Shown one piece after another: positions 45,221-52,992 of a stretch of DNA of 64,000 bases (within the stretch, counting starts at the first letter, position 1; each line of letters opens with the position of its first letter). The notes below the pieces were generated by a model. The model was given only the letters and a program-made list of their open reading frames with translations, searched no databases and was not told the DNA's origin. Source of the stretch: Amycolatopsis umgeniensis (GTDB lineage Bacteria; Actinomycetota; Actinomycetes; Mycobacteriales; Pseudonocardiaceae); NCBI RefSeq assembly GCF_014205155.1, contig NZ_JACHMX010000001.1:1798001-1862000 (forward strand), in the 5' to 3' direction. Both the position numbers and the translations under genes were made by a program.

Positions 45221-46174
45221 TCACGTCAGCTGATGCATGGGCCGCGGCGCCCTCAGCGAAAGCGCCGAACCGGCCGCCACGACGGCGATGATCCCGGCAC
45301 CCGCGGCCAGCGTCCAGAAGTCCGGGTGCACGATGGACTGCCCCCGCTGAGCCTGCCAGGTGAGCAGCGCCAGCAGTCCCGCGAAACCGACCGAAGCGGT
45401 CCGGACCAGATTCCGCCGCACGAAGTCCGATTCGAGCACCGGATACCGCCGGGCGAGCACGAGCAGTCCGAAAGCGAGCAACGGCAGCACCTGGATCGCG
45501 TGGATCCCGACGAAATGCGGGATCCGCAGGTCCCCGCCCACCGTGCTCCAGCCCACCACGGGCAGCCCGGGCCCGCCGTCGGGCACACCGACCGCGTGGG
45601 CGCCGACGATCGACGGCCGTTCGCCGGAGCGGAACTGGGCCAGCTGCCCCTCGTTCGGCCCGAACATCAGCATCGCGACGCCGATGCCGACGACCGACAA
45701 CGCGGCACCCGCGCGTAACGCGGAATTCATCGCCCGGTCGGGAAGACGTTGGAACAGCAGGAGAACCGCGATCGCCGCCGTCGCGGCCCAGCCGGTGAAC
45801 GCGCCGTTCGCGACCATGTTGTTGATCCACTGGTCGGCCGGGGTCTCGCGGTTGAAGTGGAGGGTCCGCCCGCGGACGACGATCTGCCAGAACAGCAGCG
45901 CCATGTCCATGCCGAGGCCGACCGCGAACACCGTCCCGAGCCACCAGCCGAGCCGTCGCCCCCTGGTCAGCTGCCCGATCAGCCAGGCCAGCGTCACCGC
46001 GTAGAGCCCCACGGAAATCGTGAACTTGAGCGGTTTGAGCCAAATGGGCGCGTTGACGAGGCTGCGATCGTCGAAAACGAGGCCGCCGAGCGCGATCGTC
46101 CCGAGCACCGCCATCGCCGCCGCCAAGATCATCAACGGCCGGTGCAGTACTGTCCTGGATCCCCTGTCCACCAT
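45221..46174 (-). CDS. Multi-pass integral membrane protein, function unknown
   Basis: About 317 residues from the ATG at 46172-46174 (MVDRGSRTVLHRPLMILAAA); longer starts have low coding quality. About eight hydrophobic helices are visible, with a polar loop around WQIVVRGRTLHFNRETPADQ. No transport or enzyme motif is recognised. It is divergent from the second ESX block, 230 bases away, and convergent in direction with the lipoprotein gene. Confidence 0.7.
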   Translation of the reverse strand: MVDRGSRTVLHRPLMILAAAMAVLGTIALGGLVFDDRSLVNAPIWLKPLKFTISVGLYAVTLAWLIGQLTRGRRLGWWLGTVFAVGLGMDMALLFWQIVVRGRTLHFNRETPADQWINNMVANGAFTGWAATAAIAVLLLFQRLPDRAMNSALRAGAALSVVGIGVAMLMFGPNEGQLAQFRSGERPSIVGAHAVGVPDGGPGLPVVGWSTVGGDLRIPHFVGIHAIQVLPLLAFGLLVLARRYPVLESDFVRRNLVRTASVGFAGLLALLTWQAQRGQSIVHPDFWTLAAGAGIIAVVAAGSALSLRAPRPMHQLT

Positions 46175-46299
46175 GGATTCGAGGGTGCCGGGAGGCTCCA
46201 CCGCGAACACTGGAGTACTCCCCCGGATCGAAGGTGGGGGAGGCCCTACCGTCGACCTGTGGGTAATAGTGCCGTCACCGTAACCGGCAGTTGTGCCGT

Positions 46300-46327
46300 T
46301 TGACCGCACTCCCCTCTTTTCTAGCGT
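46300..46327 (+). promoter_or_regulatory. Candidate promoter of the second ESX block
   Basis: TTGACC (46300-46305) and TAGCGT (46322-46327) are 16 bases apart, 78 bases upstream of the first Esx-size gene. The spacing is acceptable for a housekeeping sigma factor. No operator palindrome is obvious. Confidence 0.4.
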
Positions 46328-46404
46328 GTCCTTCACAAGAGCAGACAGGGCGTCCCCTGGTGCTCACCGGGATTTCCAGCGAGATGAGAGGAGGTGGCCC
46401 ATCA

Positions 46405-46746
46405 ATGACCGGTACGGGATATCAGGCAGACGCAGCTGCGATGGCGCGCGCCGTCCAGGGGTTCGAGGAAACCGCGTCGAACGCCAAGACGACGATGGCC
46501 AGCTTGGAGAGCGAGCTGACCCAGACGCTGCACAACTACAAGGGTGACCAGGCTGTCGCGTTCTGGGACCTGCAGCGCCGTCTGCAGGAGAAGATGACCA
46601 TCGCCGTGAACGAGCTCAACACGATGTCGCGCCTCGTCCACGAAAGCAACCGGAACTACAACTCGGGTGACGAGCAGGTCCGGGAAAGCCTGACCGGGGT
46701 CAGCGGAACCGTCGACCAGACCGTGATCCACCGGCTCAACCCCTGA
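46405..46746 (+). CDS. WXG100-size ESX substrate with YxxxD signal (EsxB-like)
   Basis: 113 residues from ATG 46405, with GAGGAGG (46388-46394) upstream. Two long helices with a turn at YKGDQAVAFW, in place of the usual WXG, and a C-terminal Y-N-S-G-D at residues 85-89, the secretion signal recognised by EccC. This is the expected signal-bearing partner of a CFP-10/ESAT-6-type pair, with the next gene as the other half. Confidence 0.85.
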   Translation: MTGTGYQADAAAMARAVQGFEETASNAKTTMASLESELTQTLHNYKGDQAVAFWDLQRRLQEKMTIAVNELNTMSRLVHESNRNYNSGDEQVRESLTGVSGTVDQTVIHRLNP

Positions 46747-46767
46747 TCCGCGAGAGGACCACCAATC

Positions 46768-47070
46768 ATGGCTGACGTCGTCGAAATCAACTTCGCCGCG
46801 CTGCAGCACAGCTCGGCCTCGCTGGCCGCCAAGGCGAAGGCGCTCACCTCCCAGCTCGAACAGCTGCACACCAACCTGCAGCCGATCACGCAGACCTGGT
46901 ACGCCTCCGGCAGCTCCGCCGGTGAGGCGGCCCGCGCGTCTGAAACCCGCCTGCGCCAGGCCACCGCGGACATCGTGGCGATCATCGCGCAGTTCGGTGG
47001 CAAGGTCGGCGACGCCCACGATCTCCAGCACAGCCTGGAGAACCGCAACCAGGGCCTGTTCGCCGGCTGA
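46768..47070 (+). CDS. WXG100-size ESX protein (EsxA-like partner)
   Basis: 100 residues. The helical hairpin contains W-Y-A-S-G (QTWYASGSSAGEAARASETR) near residue 44, a variant of WXG. No YxxxD/E is seen, as expected for the partner that lacks the signal. It follows the EsxB-like gene by 21 bases, so the two are likely co-translated and form a heterodimer. Confidence 0.85.
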   Translation: MADVVEINFAALQHSSASLAAKAKALTSQLEQLHTNLQPITQTWYASGSSAGEAARASETRLRQATADIVAIIAQFGGKVGDAHDLQHSLENRNQGLFAG

Positions 47071-47181
47071 TCCCCCCATCCGTCGGCCGGCCGGTGCTTT
47101 CACCCCCCTCGGCACCGGTCGGCCGGCTTTGCGCGTAGTCGTCCCTTGTTGGCATGGCCGATCACGAGAGAGCCGGGATCA

Positions 47182-47586
47182 ATGCAAGACCAGTCGTACT
47201 ACGTCCATCTGGAATCACTGAAGGACTTCGTGCGGGAACTGGAGACCCAGATCCACGCGATGTCCAAGCCGAACGACTTCCTGCTGACCCTGAGCGAGCA
47301 GCCGTTGCTGTTCGGCGAGTTCGGGGAGGCGGGTTCCCTCAACAAGGCGCACCAAGCCGCGGTCGCGGAGATGCAGGGCTTGCTGGACCAGGTCAAGGGT
47401 GCGATCACCTTCGCGCAGGACGTCACCACGACCGTCGCCGACGGCTACGCCGCGGCCGACGACTCGGTGGCGGGCGACATGAACCACTCCAGCCAGCAGA
47501 CCGGGCTGCTCGATCCTCTGCTCAACGTCCTCGGCGGGGTGCTGGGTGGCAACAGCGGCTCGAACGGCGGGGGGAACAAGGGATGA
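47182..47586 (+). CDS. Small ESX substrate with YxxxD signal
   Basis: 134 residues from ATG 47182. A helical hairpin (LESLKDFVRELETQIHAMSK, SLNKAHQAAVAEMQGLLDQV) ends with Y-A-A-A-D at 89-93, then a hydrophobic/Gly tail (LLNVLGGVLGGNSGSNGG). Its stop overlaps the PPE-like gene by ATGA, which is like PE-PPE pairs; it probably forms a dimer with the PPE-like protein. Confidence 0.78.
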   Translation: MQDQSYYVHLESLKDFVRELETQIHAMSKPNDFLLTLSEQPLLFGEFGEAGSLNKAHQAAVAEMQGLLDQVKGAITFAQDVTTTVADGYAAADDSVAGDMNHSSQQTGLLDPLLNVLGGVLGGNSGSNGGGNKG

Positions 47587-48890
47587 CCGACACCGCGCAC
47601 ACGAACTTCGCCGCCTATTCCCACCAGCAGCTCTACGCGATGCTGCAGGCGGGCGACCCCAACACGGCCCGCCACGCGGCCCACAAATGGCAGTCCACCG
47701 GCTCCGGGCTGTTCGAACAGGCCGAGAACCTGACCGGTGAGCTGAAGGATTTCTCCGGAAGCTGGACCGGCGGCGCCGCCGACAAGTACCACACGATGAT
47801 CACCGACCTGGTCGGCGGCATCCGCAAGGTCGCCCAGACCGCGCACGCGATGAACCACCTCCTCGAGGACGCGGCGGACGCGCTGGTGAAGGCCAAGAAG
47901 GAGATGCCGCCGCCGGTCTCGGTGCCCGACGTCTCCCCCGCCGACCTCGCGCTGGCCGTGAACCCGCCGTTGCTGCCCCCGGATTCCTCGCAGGCGACGA
48001 TCATCAACGCCGCGCAGCAGCGGCAGCAGGCGATCAGATGCGTCGAAGCGCAGCAGCAGGCCGCGGGCGCGGCCAACGCCGCGCACGGCAAGGCGATCGT
48101 GGTGATGACCCAGCTCGCGGGTGAGTACTCCTCGGCGGAGGAGTCCATCCCGGCCTCGCCGAACGCCGTCGCCCCGCCGCCGGTCACCGGTGGCGGCTCG
48201 GCCCCGGGCGGCGGCTCGGTCGGCAACAACATCGGCGGCACCCCCGGCGTCGGCGTGCTGCCGGGCGACAACACGCACCCGCTGCCTTCGGACGGCTCCA
48301 CCCCGCCCACCACCGGGCAGCCCCAGCCGCCCAAATCGAATCCGCTGTTCGGCGACATGTTCACAGCCGGTCTCGCGGCGGCGTCGGCCGCCGCGTTCGG
48401 CCGGTTCGGCTCGATCATGCCGCGCGTTCCCGGCTGGGCCAACGGCAAGAACCCGAACGACGGCAAGGACAAGAACGGTGAACCCGTCGGCGGTGGTGGT
48501 GCCGGTGGAGCCGGCGCGACCGCGGGCGGTGCCGGTGGCGGCATCCCGATCGGCGGTGGCGGCGCGCCCTCGTTGGACGGCGGCGCGATCGGCGGCGGCG
48601 GGCTCGCCGGTCCCGGCGAGGCACCTGCCGCGTTCTCCGGTCTGGCAGGCGACGGCGGCTCCGGCAGCGCGATGAGCGGGCTGGCGGGCGGAGCGGCCGG
48701 TGCCGCGGGCGCGGCGGCCGCCAAGGGCGCCATGCCGATGATGCCCATGATGCCGATGGGCATGGGCGCGGGCGGCGACATGGGCTCCGGACGCCGGATC
48801 CCGCCGTGGCTCGTGGAGACCGAGAACGTCTGGGGTCAGTCGTCCCCGGTCGCTCCGGCCGTGCTCGGCGAAGAACCCGAACAGTACTGA
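47583..48890 (+). CDS. PPE-like ESX substrate
   Basis: 435 residues. W61-T-G63 (DFSGSWTGGAADKYHTMI) lies in the helical N-terminal domain of about 190 residues; Y-S-S-A-E at 182-186 is a YxxxE signal. A long Pro/Gly/Ser-rich middle with Gly repeats follows, and the tail is RRIPPWLVETENVWG, common to actinobacterial PPE-like proteins. It is coupled to the previous gene and may be a secreted cell-surface protein. Confidence 0.85.
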   Translation: MTDTAHTNFAAYSHQQLYAMLQAGDPNTARHAAHKWQSTGSGLFEQAENLTGELKDFSGSWTGGAADKYHTMITDLVGGIRKVAQTAHAMNHLLEDAADALVKAKKEMPPPVSVPDVSPADLALAVNPPLLPPDSSQATIINAAQQRQQAIRCVEAQQQAAGAANAAHGKAIVVMTQLAGEYSSAEESIPASPNAVAPPPVTGGGSAPGGGSVGNNIGGTPGVGVLPGDNTHPLPSDGSTPPTTGQPQPPKSNPLFGDMFTAGLAAASAAAFGRFGSIMPRVPGWANGKNPNDGKDKNGEPVGGGGAGGAGATAGGAGGGIPIGGGGAPSLDGGAIGGGGLAGPGEAPAAFSGLAGDGGSGSAMSGLAGGAAGAAGAAAAKGAMPMMPMMPMGMGAGGDMGSGRRIPPWLVETENVWGQSSPVAPAVLGEEPEQY

Positions 48891-48919
48891 TTTCCCTGAA
48901 CAGGAGAGGCGGCTCGGTG

Positions 48920-50266
48920 ATGGCATCCAGTGCGGGCGGTTACCGAGTCGCCCCCGCCAGGCTCGAAGCGGCGGCGTCGGAACTCGAACAGCGCGCGGGC
49001 GCGCTCAAGACGGCGCAGACCGCATTGGCGGGCGAGAACGTTCCCGCCACCGCGTTCGGCCAGGTTTCGGCCTCCAGCGCGGCTTCCGCGACGTTCACCA
49101 AGACGATCAAGGACGTCGCGGGCAAACTCGACGGCCAGCTCACCAAAGCGACGGTGATCCATCAGGGACTCACCGCGGCGGCGGGCGGCTACCGGCGCGC
49201 CGACGTCCAGATCGCCGCCTCGTATCGCGCGCTGATGCCGGAGAACCCGTTGCCCAAGGCCGGGAATCCGTCGGGCATCGGCGGCACGGCCGACACCGGG
49301 CAGTGGGCGACGGCGATCGCCGAGAACCGCACCAAGGTCTCCGACGCGCTGACGTCCGAGCGCGAGAGGCTCGCGAACCTCCTGGCGCACGGCGGAAAAG
49401 CCGACGACATCACGAACGCGCGCAACCGGATCGCGCTGTACGAGGACATCCTCGCCAACGACCGGCAGATCCTGCGGTTCGATCCGTCGGGCAACGGGCG
49501 CATCGCCGAACTGGTCGGCCGGATCGAACCGGGCACCCGCAACGTCGGGCTGTTCGTCCCCGGCGTCAACACCTCGTTCGACAACTTCCAGAGCTACGCC
49601 GACCTCGGCAAGAGCCTGGTCGCCGCGGACGCCACCGGGCGGACCGCGATGGTGGTCTGGGCCGACGGCGTCTTCCCCCAGAACGTGGTCACCGAAGGGC
49701 CCGCCGCGCATTACGCGCAGACGATGGCGCCCGAACTCAAGGCTTTCGGCGACGAACTGCGCGGCCAGATCGACAGCCACGCCGGTCCGGGCGTCGTGCT
49801 CACCGCCGTCGGGCACAGCTACGGCGGCGCGACCGTGGGGCTCGCCGAACAGCTCGGGCTCAGGGCCGACCAGGTGCTGCACGTCGAATCCGCGGGGATG
49901 GGACACGGGATCTGGAGCCCGAACGACCTGCCCGCCAGCCAGGCCGGTGTGCAGCGATACTCCATGACGGCCCCCTTCGACCCGATCGTGGTCGCACAGG
50001 GCAACGCGGGCCTCATCGAATGGCTCGGCGCCGGGCACGGAGCGGACCCCGACCGCTTCCCCGGCGTCGTCGAACTGGAAACCGGCCGCGACGCGAACGG
50101 CGATCTGCAGTGGGGTCTCGATTCCCACAGCGGAGTGCTCAAGCCCGGTTCGGATTCGTGGAACAACATCTACGGTGTGATCACGGGCGGACCGCTCACG
50201 CACGAGGGCTTCACGAGCGGCTCGCTGCGCGAAATGGCCGTCGAAGGCGTGGGCCGAGGCCTGTGA
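48920..50266 (+). CDS. ESX-associated alpha/beta hydrolase (DUF1023)
   Basis: 448 residues from ATG 48920. The N-terminal WXG-like helical part ends with Y-R-R-A-D at 91-95, a secretion signal. From about 200 it is the DUF1023 hydrolase with the nucleophile Ser300 in VGHSYGG, the acid around PFDPIV and His in GLDSHSG or nearby. It is likely secreted and acts on an extracellular ester or lipid; the substrate is unknown. Confidence 0.87.
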   Translation: MASSAGGYRVAPARLEAAASELEQRAGALKTAQTALAGENVPATAFGQVSASSAASATFTKTIKDVAGKLDGQLTKATVIHQGLTAAAGGYRRADVQIAASYRALMPENPLPKAGNPSGIGGTADTGQWATAIAENRTKVSDALTSERERLANLLAHGGKADDITNARNRIALYEDILANDRQILRFDPSGNGRIAELVGRIEPGTRNVGLFVPGVNTSFDNFQSYADLGKSLVAADATGRTAMVVWADGVFPQNVVTEGPAAHYAQTMAPELKAFGDELRGQIDSHAGPGVVLTAVGHSYGGATVGLAEQLGLRADQVLHVESAGMGHGIWSPNDLPASQAGVQRYSMTAPFDPIVVAQGNAGLIEWLGAGHGADPDRFPGVVELETGRDANGDLQWGLDSHSGVLKPGSDSWNNIYGVITGGPLTHEGFTSGSLREMAVEGVGRGL

Positions 50267-50276
50267 GGGAGTGGTC

Positions 50277-50654
50277 ATGATCACCAGGAACACCGAGCTC
50301 GACCCGCTGGCCGAAGAGCTGACGACGGTCATCGACGGCGTCGCGGGCACCTTCGGCACCAGCGCGGAGCGCACCGTGGAAGGCGAACTGGACTGCGACC
50401 CGACCCAGCCGGGACGGTTGCTCTGCTGGCAGTACGGCCTCCGCGTGGACGACGCTTCCGACGCGATCCGCAAACTCGTCGACGTCGTCCTGCCCCTGCT
50501 GGAAAGCCAGGGCTGGCGGACGCGCGACCGCAGCAACCCGCGTGAGCTGATCGCGCAGTTCAGCCGCGACGGCGCCGACTTCAACGTGCACGTCTCCCGC
50601 GTCGGCGACGGCGTGGCCATCGTGGGCTCGACAGCCTGCGTATCCGTCCCCTAG
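50277..50654 (+). CDS. Small conserved protein downstream of the DUF1023 hydrolase
   Basis: 125 residues from ATG 50277 (or GTG 50271, closer to GAGGGA). Sequence ELDPLAEELTTVIDGVAGTF, CWQYGLRVDDASDAIRKLVD and GADFNVHVSRVGDGVAIV gives a mixed alpha/beta domain with no signal peptide. Position eleven bases after the hydrolase suggests an immunity or chaperone-like partner; nothing in the sequence proves it. Confidence 0.65.
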   Translation: MITRNTELDPLAEELTTVIDGVAGTFGTSAERTVEGELDCDPTQPGRLLCWQYGLRVDDASDAIRKLVDVVLPLLESQGWRTRDRSNPRELIAQFSRDGADFNVHVSRVGDGVAIVGSTACVSVP

Positions 50655-50676
50655 TACCCCGGGGGTCGCAAAAAGA

Positions 50677-50726
50677 CCTCGTGAGCGGCAGTGGTGTCCC
50701 CCAGTACGCCGCTGCCGCTCACGAGG
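50677..50726 (-). terminator. Intrinsic terminator of mycP with T-run
   Basis: CCTCGTGAGCGGCAG (50677-50691) and CTGCCGCTCACGAGG (50712-50726) pair perfectly, and on the minus strand the stem is followed by TCTTTTT. This is a classical rho-independent terminator, unusual in this GC-rich window. It contains the mycP stop region and also faces the end of the plus-strand gene. Confidence 0.85.
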
Positions 50727-51888
50727 CGCGAAAACGTGAAGGCCGCCAGCCCCGGCGCTTGCCCCGCCGGACCGCGGCCACGACCACACCCGCCGCGATG
50801 GCGACGGCCACCCCGACGATGGCGAGCACACCGGAGACCTTGTCCGCGTTCGCGCGGGCGGGGGCCGCCGCGGGGACGACGAAGGTGTCCGGGGCGACGC
50901 TCGCCGGCCCTCCAGGCCCCGGCGTATCCGCCGGGATGGCGGCGGAAACGGCGGCGTAGGCGTCGATCGCGCCCCAGCCACGCCGGGGGTCGTGTCCGCC
51001 GCTCGGGCCACGGTGCGCTGTCAGCGTCAGCCGGGCGACGACCTGCTCCGGCGACAACTCGGGGTGATACGCGCGCACGAGCGCGGCGACACCGGCGACA
51101 TGCGCGGCGGCCAGGCTCGGATCGCTCACCGGCCACCGGTGCGCCACCGTCCCGCCCGCGCCCGCGGACGTGCTGACCAGTTCGGCGCCGGGCGCCGAAA
51201 CCCCCACGTAGGAACCGGATTCCGTCTGCACCGCCTCGCCGGCCTGGTTGGTCGACCCGACGGCGAGCACGCCCGGGGTCGCGGTCGGATAGGACGTCTG
51301 ACCCTGCTGCGAGCCCGCGGCGGGCGAGACGATCAGCGCGCCTTTCTCCTTGGCGCGTGAGACGGCGCCTGTCAGCGCGGGACCGTCGGAAGCGGCCGGG
51401 ACGGCGATCAGGATGATCCCTGCGCCGCGGTTCAGCGCGGTCTCGATGGCGGACGCGAGCTGGCCGGGGTCGCCGCCGCCGTTCGCCTGGGTGTAGCGGA
51501 TCGGGAGGATCTTGGCGCCGGGCGCGATCCCGGTGAACGTCGTGGACGGATCCGGTTGCGCGCCGACGATCCCGGCGGCGATCGTGCCCCGGCCGTCGCA
51601 GTCCTCGGCCTCGGTGCCCTGTCCGCCGACGAGCTGACCGGACGCGAACTGGCCGTTGCGGCCGTCGACACCGGTGCCGATCACCGCGATCAGCTGACCG
51701 GTGCCGCGCGACAGCGGCCAGATCCGCACGGGATCGATCAGCCGCTGCCCCCACGGAACGGCCGCGGTGTACGTGCCCGTCGGATTCGCGCACTGCTCGG
51801 CGACCGCCGTCGCCGGGACGGGAGAGCCGAGCAGTGCCACGAACGCCGCACTCCCCGCGACGGCACTTTTACCGGCAAAACCCACCAT
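50719..51888 (-). CDS. mycP: Mycosin-type S8 protease with missing catalytic residues (pseudo-mycosin)
   Basis: 389 residues: signal peptide (1-30), subtilisin fold, and a C-terminal transmembrane helix (VLAIVGVAVAIAAGVVVAAV) with basic tail, as in mycosins. At the Asp position the sequence reads VIGTGVDG with Gly71 where mycosins have VIDTGV. At the His position it is DCDGRGT, Arg100 in place of GHGT. Only Ser258 (DPSLAAAHVAGVAAL) is kept. The gene otherwise looks intact and constrained, so it is likely a structural ESX component without protease activity. Confidence 0.88.
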   Translation of the reverse strand: MVGFAGKSAVAGSAAFVALLGSPVPATAVAEQCANPTGTYTAAVPWGQRLIDPVRIWPLSRGTGQLIAVIGTGVDGRNGQFASGQLVGGQGTEAEDCDGRGTIAAGIVGAQPDPSTTFTGIAPGAKILPIRYTQANGGGDPGQLASAIETALNRGAGIILIAVPAASDGPALTGAVSRAKEKGALIVSPAAGSQQGQTSYPTATPGVLAVGSTNQAGEAVQTESGSYVGVSAPGAELVSTSAGAGGTVAHRWPVSDPSLAAAHVAGVAALVRAYHPELSPEQVVARLTLTAHRGPSGGHDPRRGWGAIDAYAAVSAAIPADTPGPGGPASVAPDTFVVPAAAPARANADKVSGVLAIVGVAVAIAAGVVVAAVRRGKRRGWRPSRFRAS

Positions 51889-51894
51889 TCCTCC

Positions 51895-51923
51895 AGAATT
51901 CCCTTGTCACACAAGGGAATTCT
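51895..51923. promoter_or_regulatory. Perfect 13-bp inverted repeat just upstream of mycP
   Basis: AGAATTCCCTTGT (51895-51907) and ACAAGGGAATTCT (51911-51923) pair exactly with loop CAC. The ribosome site GGAGG of mycP lies directly next to it. As RNA it would form a stable hairpin; as DNA it could be a repressor operator. Confidence 0.7.
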
Positions 51924-51931
51924 AGTTTGCC

Positions 51932-52097
51932 AGTGGTTGCCATCGGAAGTCCTCCTGGGGTATTCGGCGGATCCAGGTTTCCGCTGGGCGTGCGGCCGTG
52001 AGGTCCTCGTACCGGGTTGTACTCGGGTCTCACGGCCGTGCGTCCAGCGGGAAGCTGGGCCGTCGAGACCCCAGGAGGACTTCCGATGGTGACCACT
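51932..52097. mobile_element. 166-bp near-palindromic element between mycP and nadC
   Basis: CATCGGAAGTCCTCCTGGGG at 51941-51960 is repeated exactly in inverse as CCCCAGGAGGACTTCCGATG at 52069-52088; the symmetry extends to about 51932 and 52097 with two mismatches. The interior carries weaker inverted repeats (GCGGCCGTGAG, CTCACGGCCGTG). No coding frame. A related core occurs at 42357-42402. It could be a miniature inverted-repeat element; target duplication was not found. Confidence 0.7.
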
Positions 52098-52101
52098 CAG
52101 G

Positions 52102-52992
52102 TCAGCGCAGGTCCATCCCGAGGTCGAGTGCGGGCGAGGAATGGGTGAGCGCGCCGACGGCGAGGAAGTCCACACCGGACTCCGCGTAGGCCCGCGCGAC
52201 TTCCAGCTGCAAACCGCCCGAGGATTCCAGGCGCGTCTTCGGCGAGACCTCGTCGCGCCTGTCGACGGCCTTCGCGCACTCGTCGGGCGTGAAGTTGTCG
52301 AGCAGCACCTCGTCGGCGCTCGCCGCGAGCGCCTCCTCGAGCTGGGCCAGGTCGTCGACCTCGACCTCGCAGTGCAGCTCGGGCGCGTGCTCGCGGGCCG
52401 CGGCCAGTGCCGCCGTCACCGAACCGGCGGCGACCACGTGGTTGTCCTTGATGAGCACCGCGTCGCCGAGGCCGAGCCGGTGATTCACCCCGCCGCCCGC
52501 GCGGACGGCGTACTTCTCCAGCAGCCTCAGCCCGGGCAGGGTCTTGCGGGAATCGCGGACACGGCAGCCGGTTCCATCCACAGTGGACACCCAGGTGGAG
52601 GTCTCGGTGGCGATACCCGACAGGTGACACAACAGGTTCAGCGCGGTGCGCTCGGCGGTGAGCAGACCGCGCACCGGACCGCGCACGACCAGCGCGGGCT
52701 CCCCCGCCGTCAGCCGCTCACCGTCGTCGCGGGCGGCCAGGATCTCCAGATCCGAGCCGAGGACGACGTCGAAGACCGCCAAAGCCACCGGGATCCCGGC
52801 GATCACCCCCGCCTTCCTCGGCGTGAGTTCGGCCAGCGCGTGCGCGGACTCGGGCACGGTGGCGTTCGTCGTCGCGTCGGGCCCGTAACGCAGGTCTTCG
52901 GCGAGCGCCGTCGTGACGACCCGGTGCACATCCGGGACGTCGAGGCCGTGGTCGGCCAGCGCCTTGGTCACCCATCGGGAGAATTCGCTCAT
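52102..52992 (-). CDS. nadC: Nicotinate-nucleotide pyrophosphorylase (quinolinate phosphoribosyltransferase)
   Basis: 296 residues; converts quinolinate and PRPP to nicotinate mononucleotide. Characteristic segments: GPDATTNATVPE, VVRGPVRGLLTAERTALNLL, RDSRKTLPGLRLLEKYAVRA, GGGVNHRLGLGDAVLIKDNH and LESSGGLQLE. It overlaps nadB by ATGA at 52989-52992 and is the last gene of nadA-nadB-nadC. Confidence 0.97.
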   Translation of the reverse strand: MSEFSRWVTKALADHGLDVPDVHRVVTTALAEDLRYGPDATTNATVPESAHALAELTPRKAGVIAGIPVALAVFDVVLGSDLEILAARDDGERLTAGEPALVVRGPVRGLLTAERTALNLLCHLSGIATETSTWVSTVDGTGCRVRDSRKTLPGLRLLEKYAVRAGGGVNHRLGLGDAVLIKDNHVVAAGSVTAALAAAREHAPELHCEVEVDDLAQLEEALAASADEVLLDNFTPDECAKAVDRRDEVSPKTRLESSGGLQLEVARAYAESGVDFLAVGALTHSSPALDLGMDLR

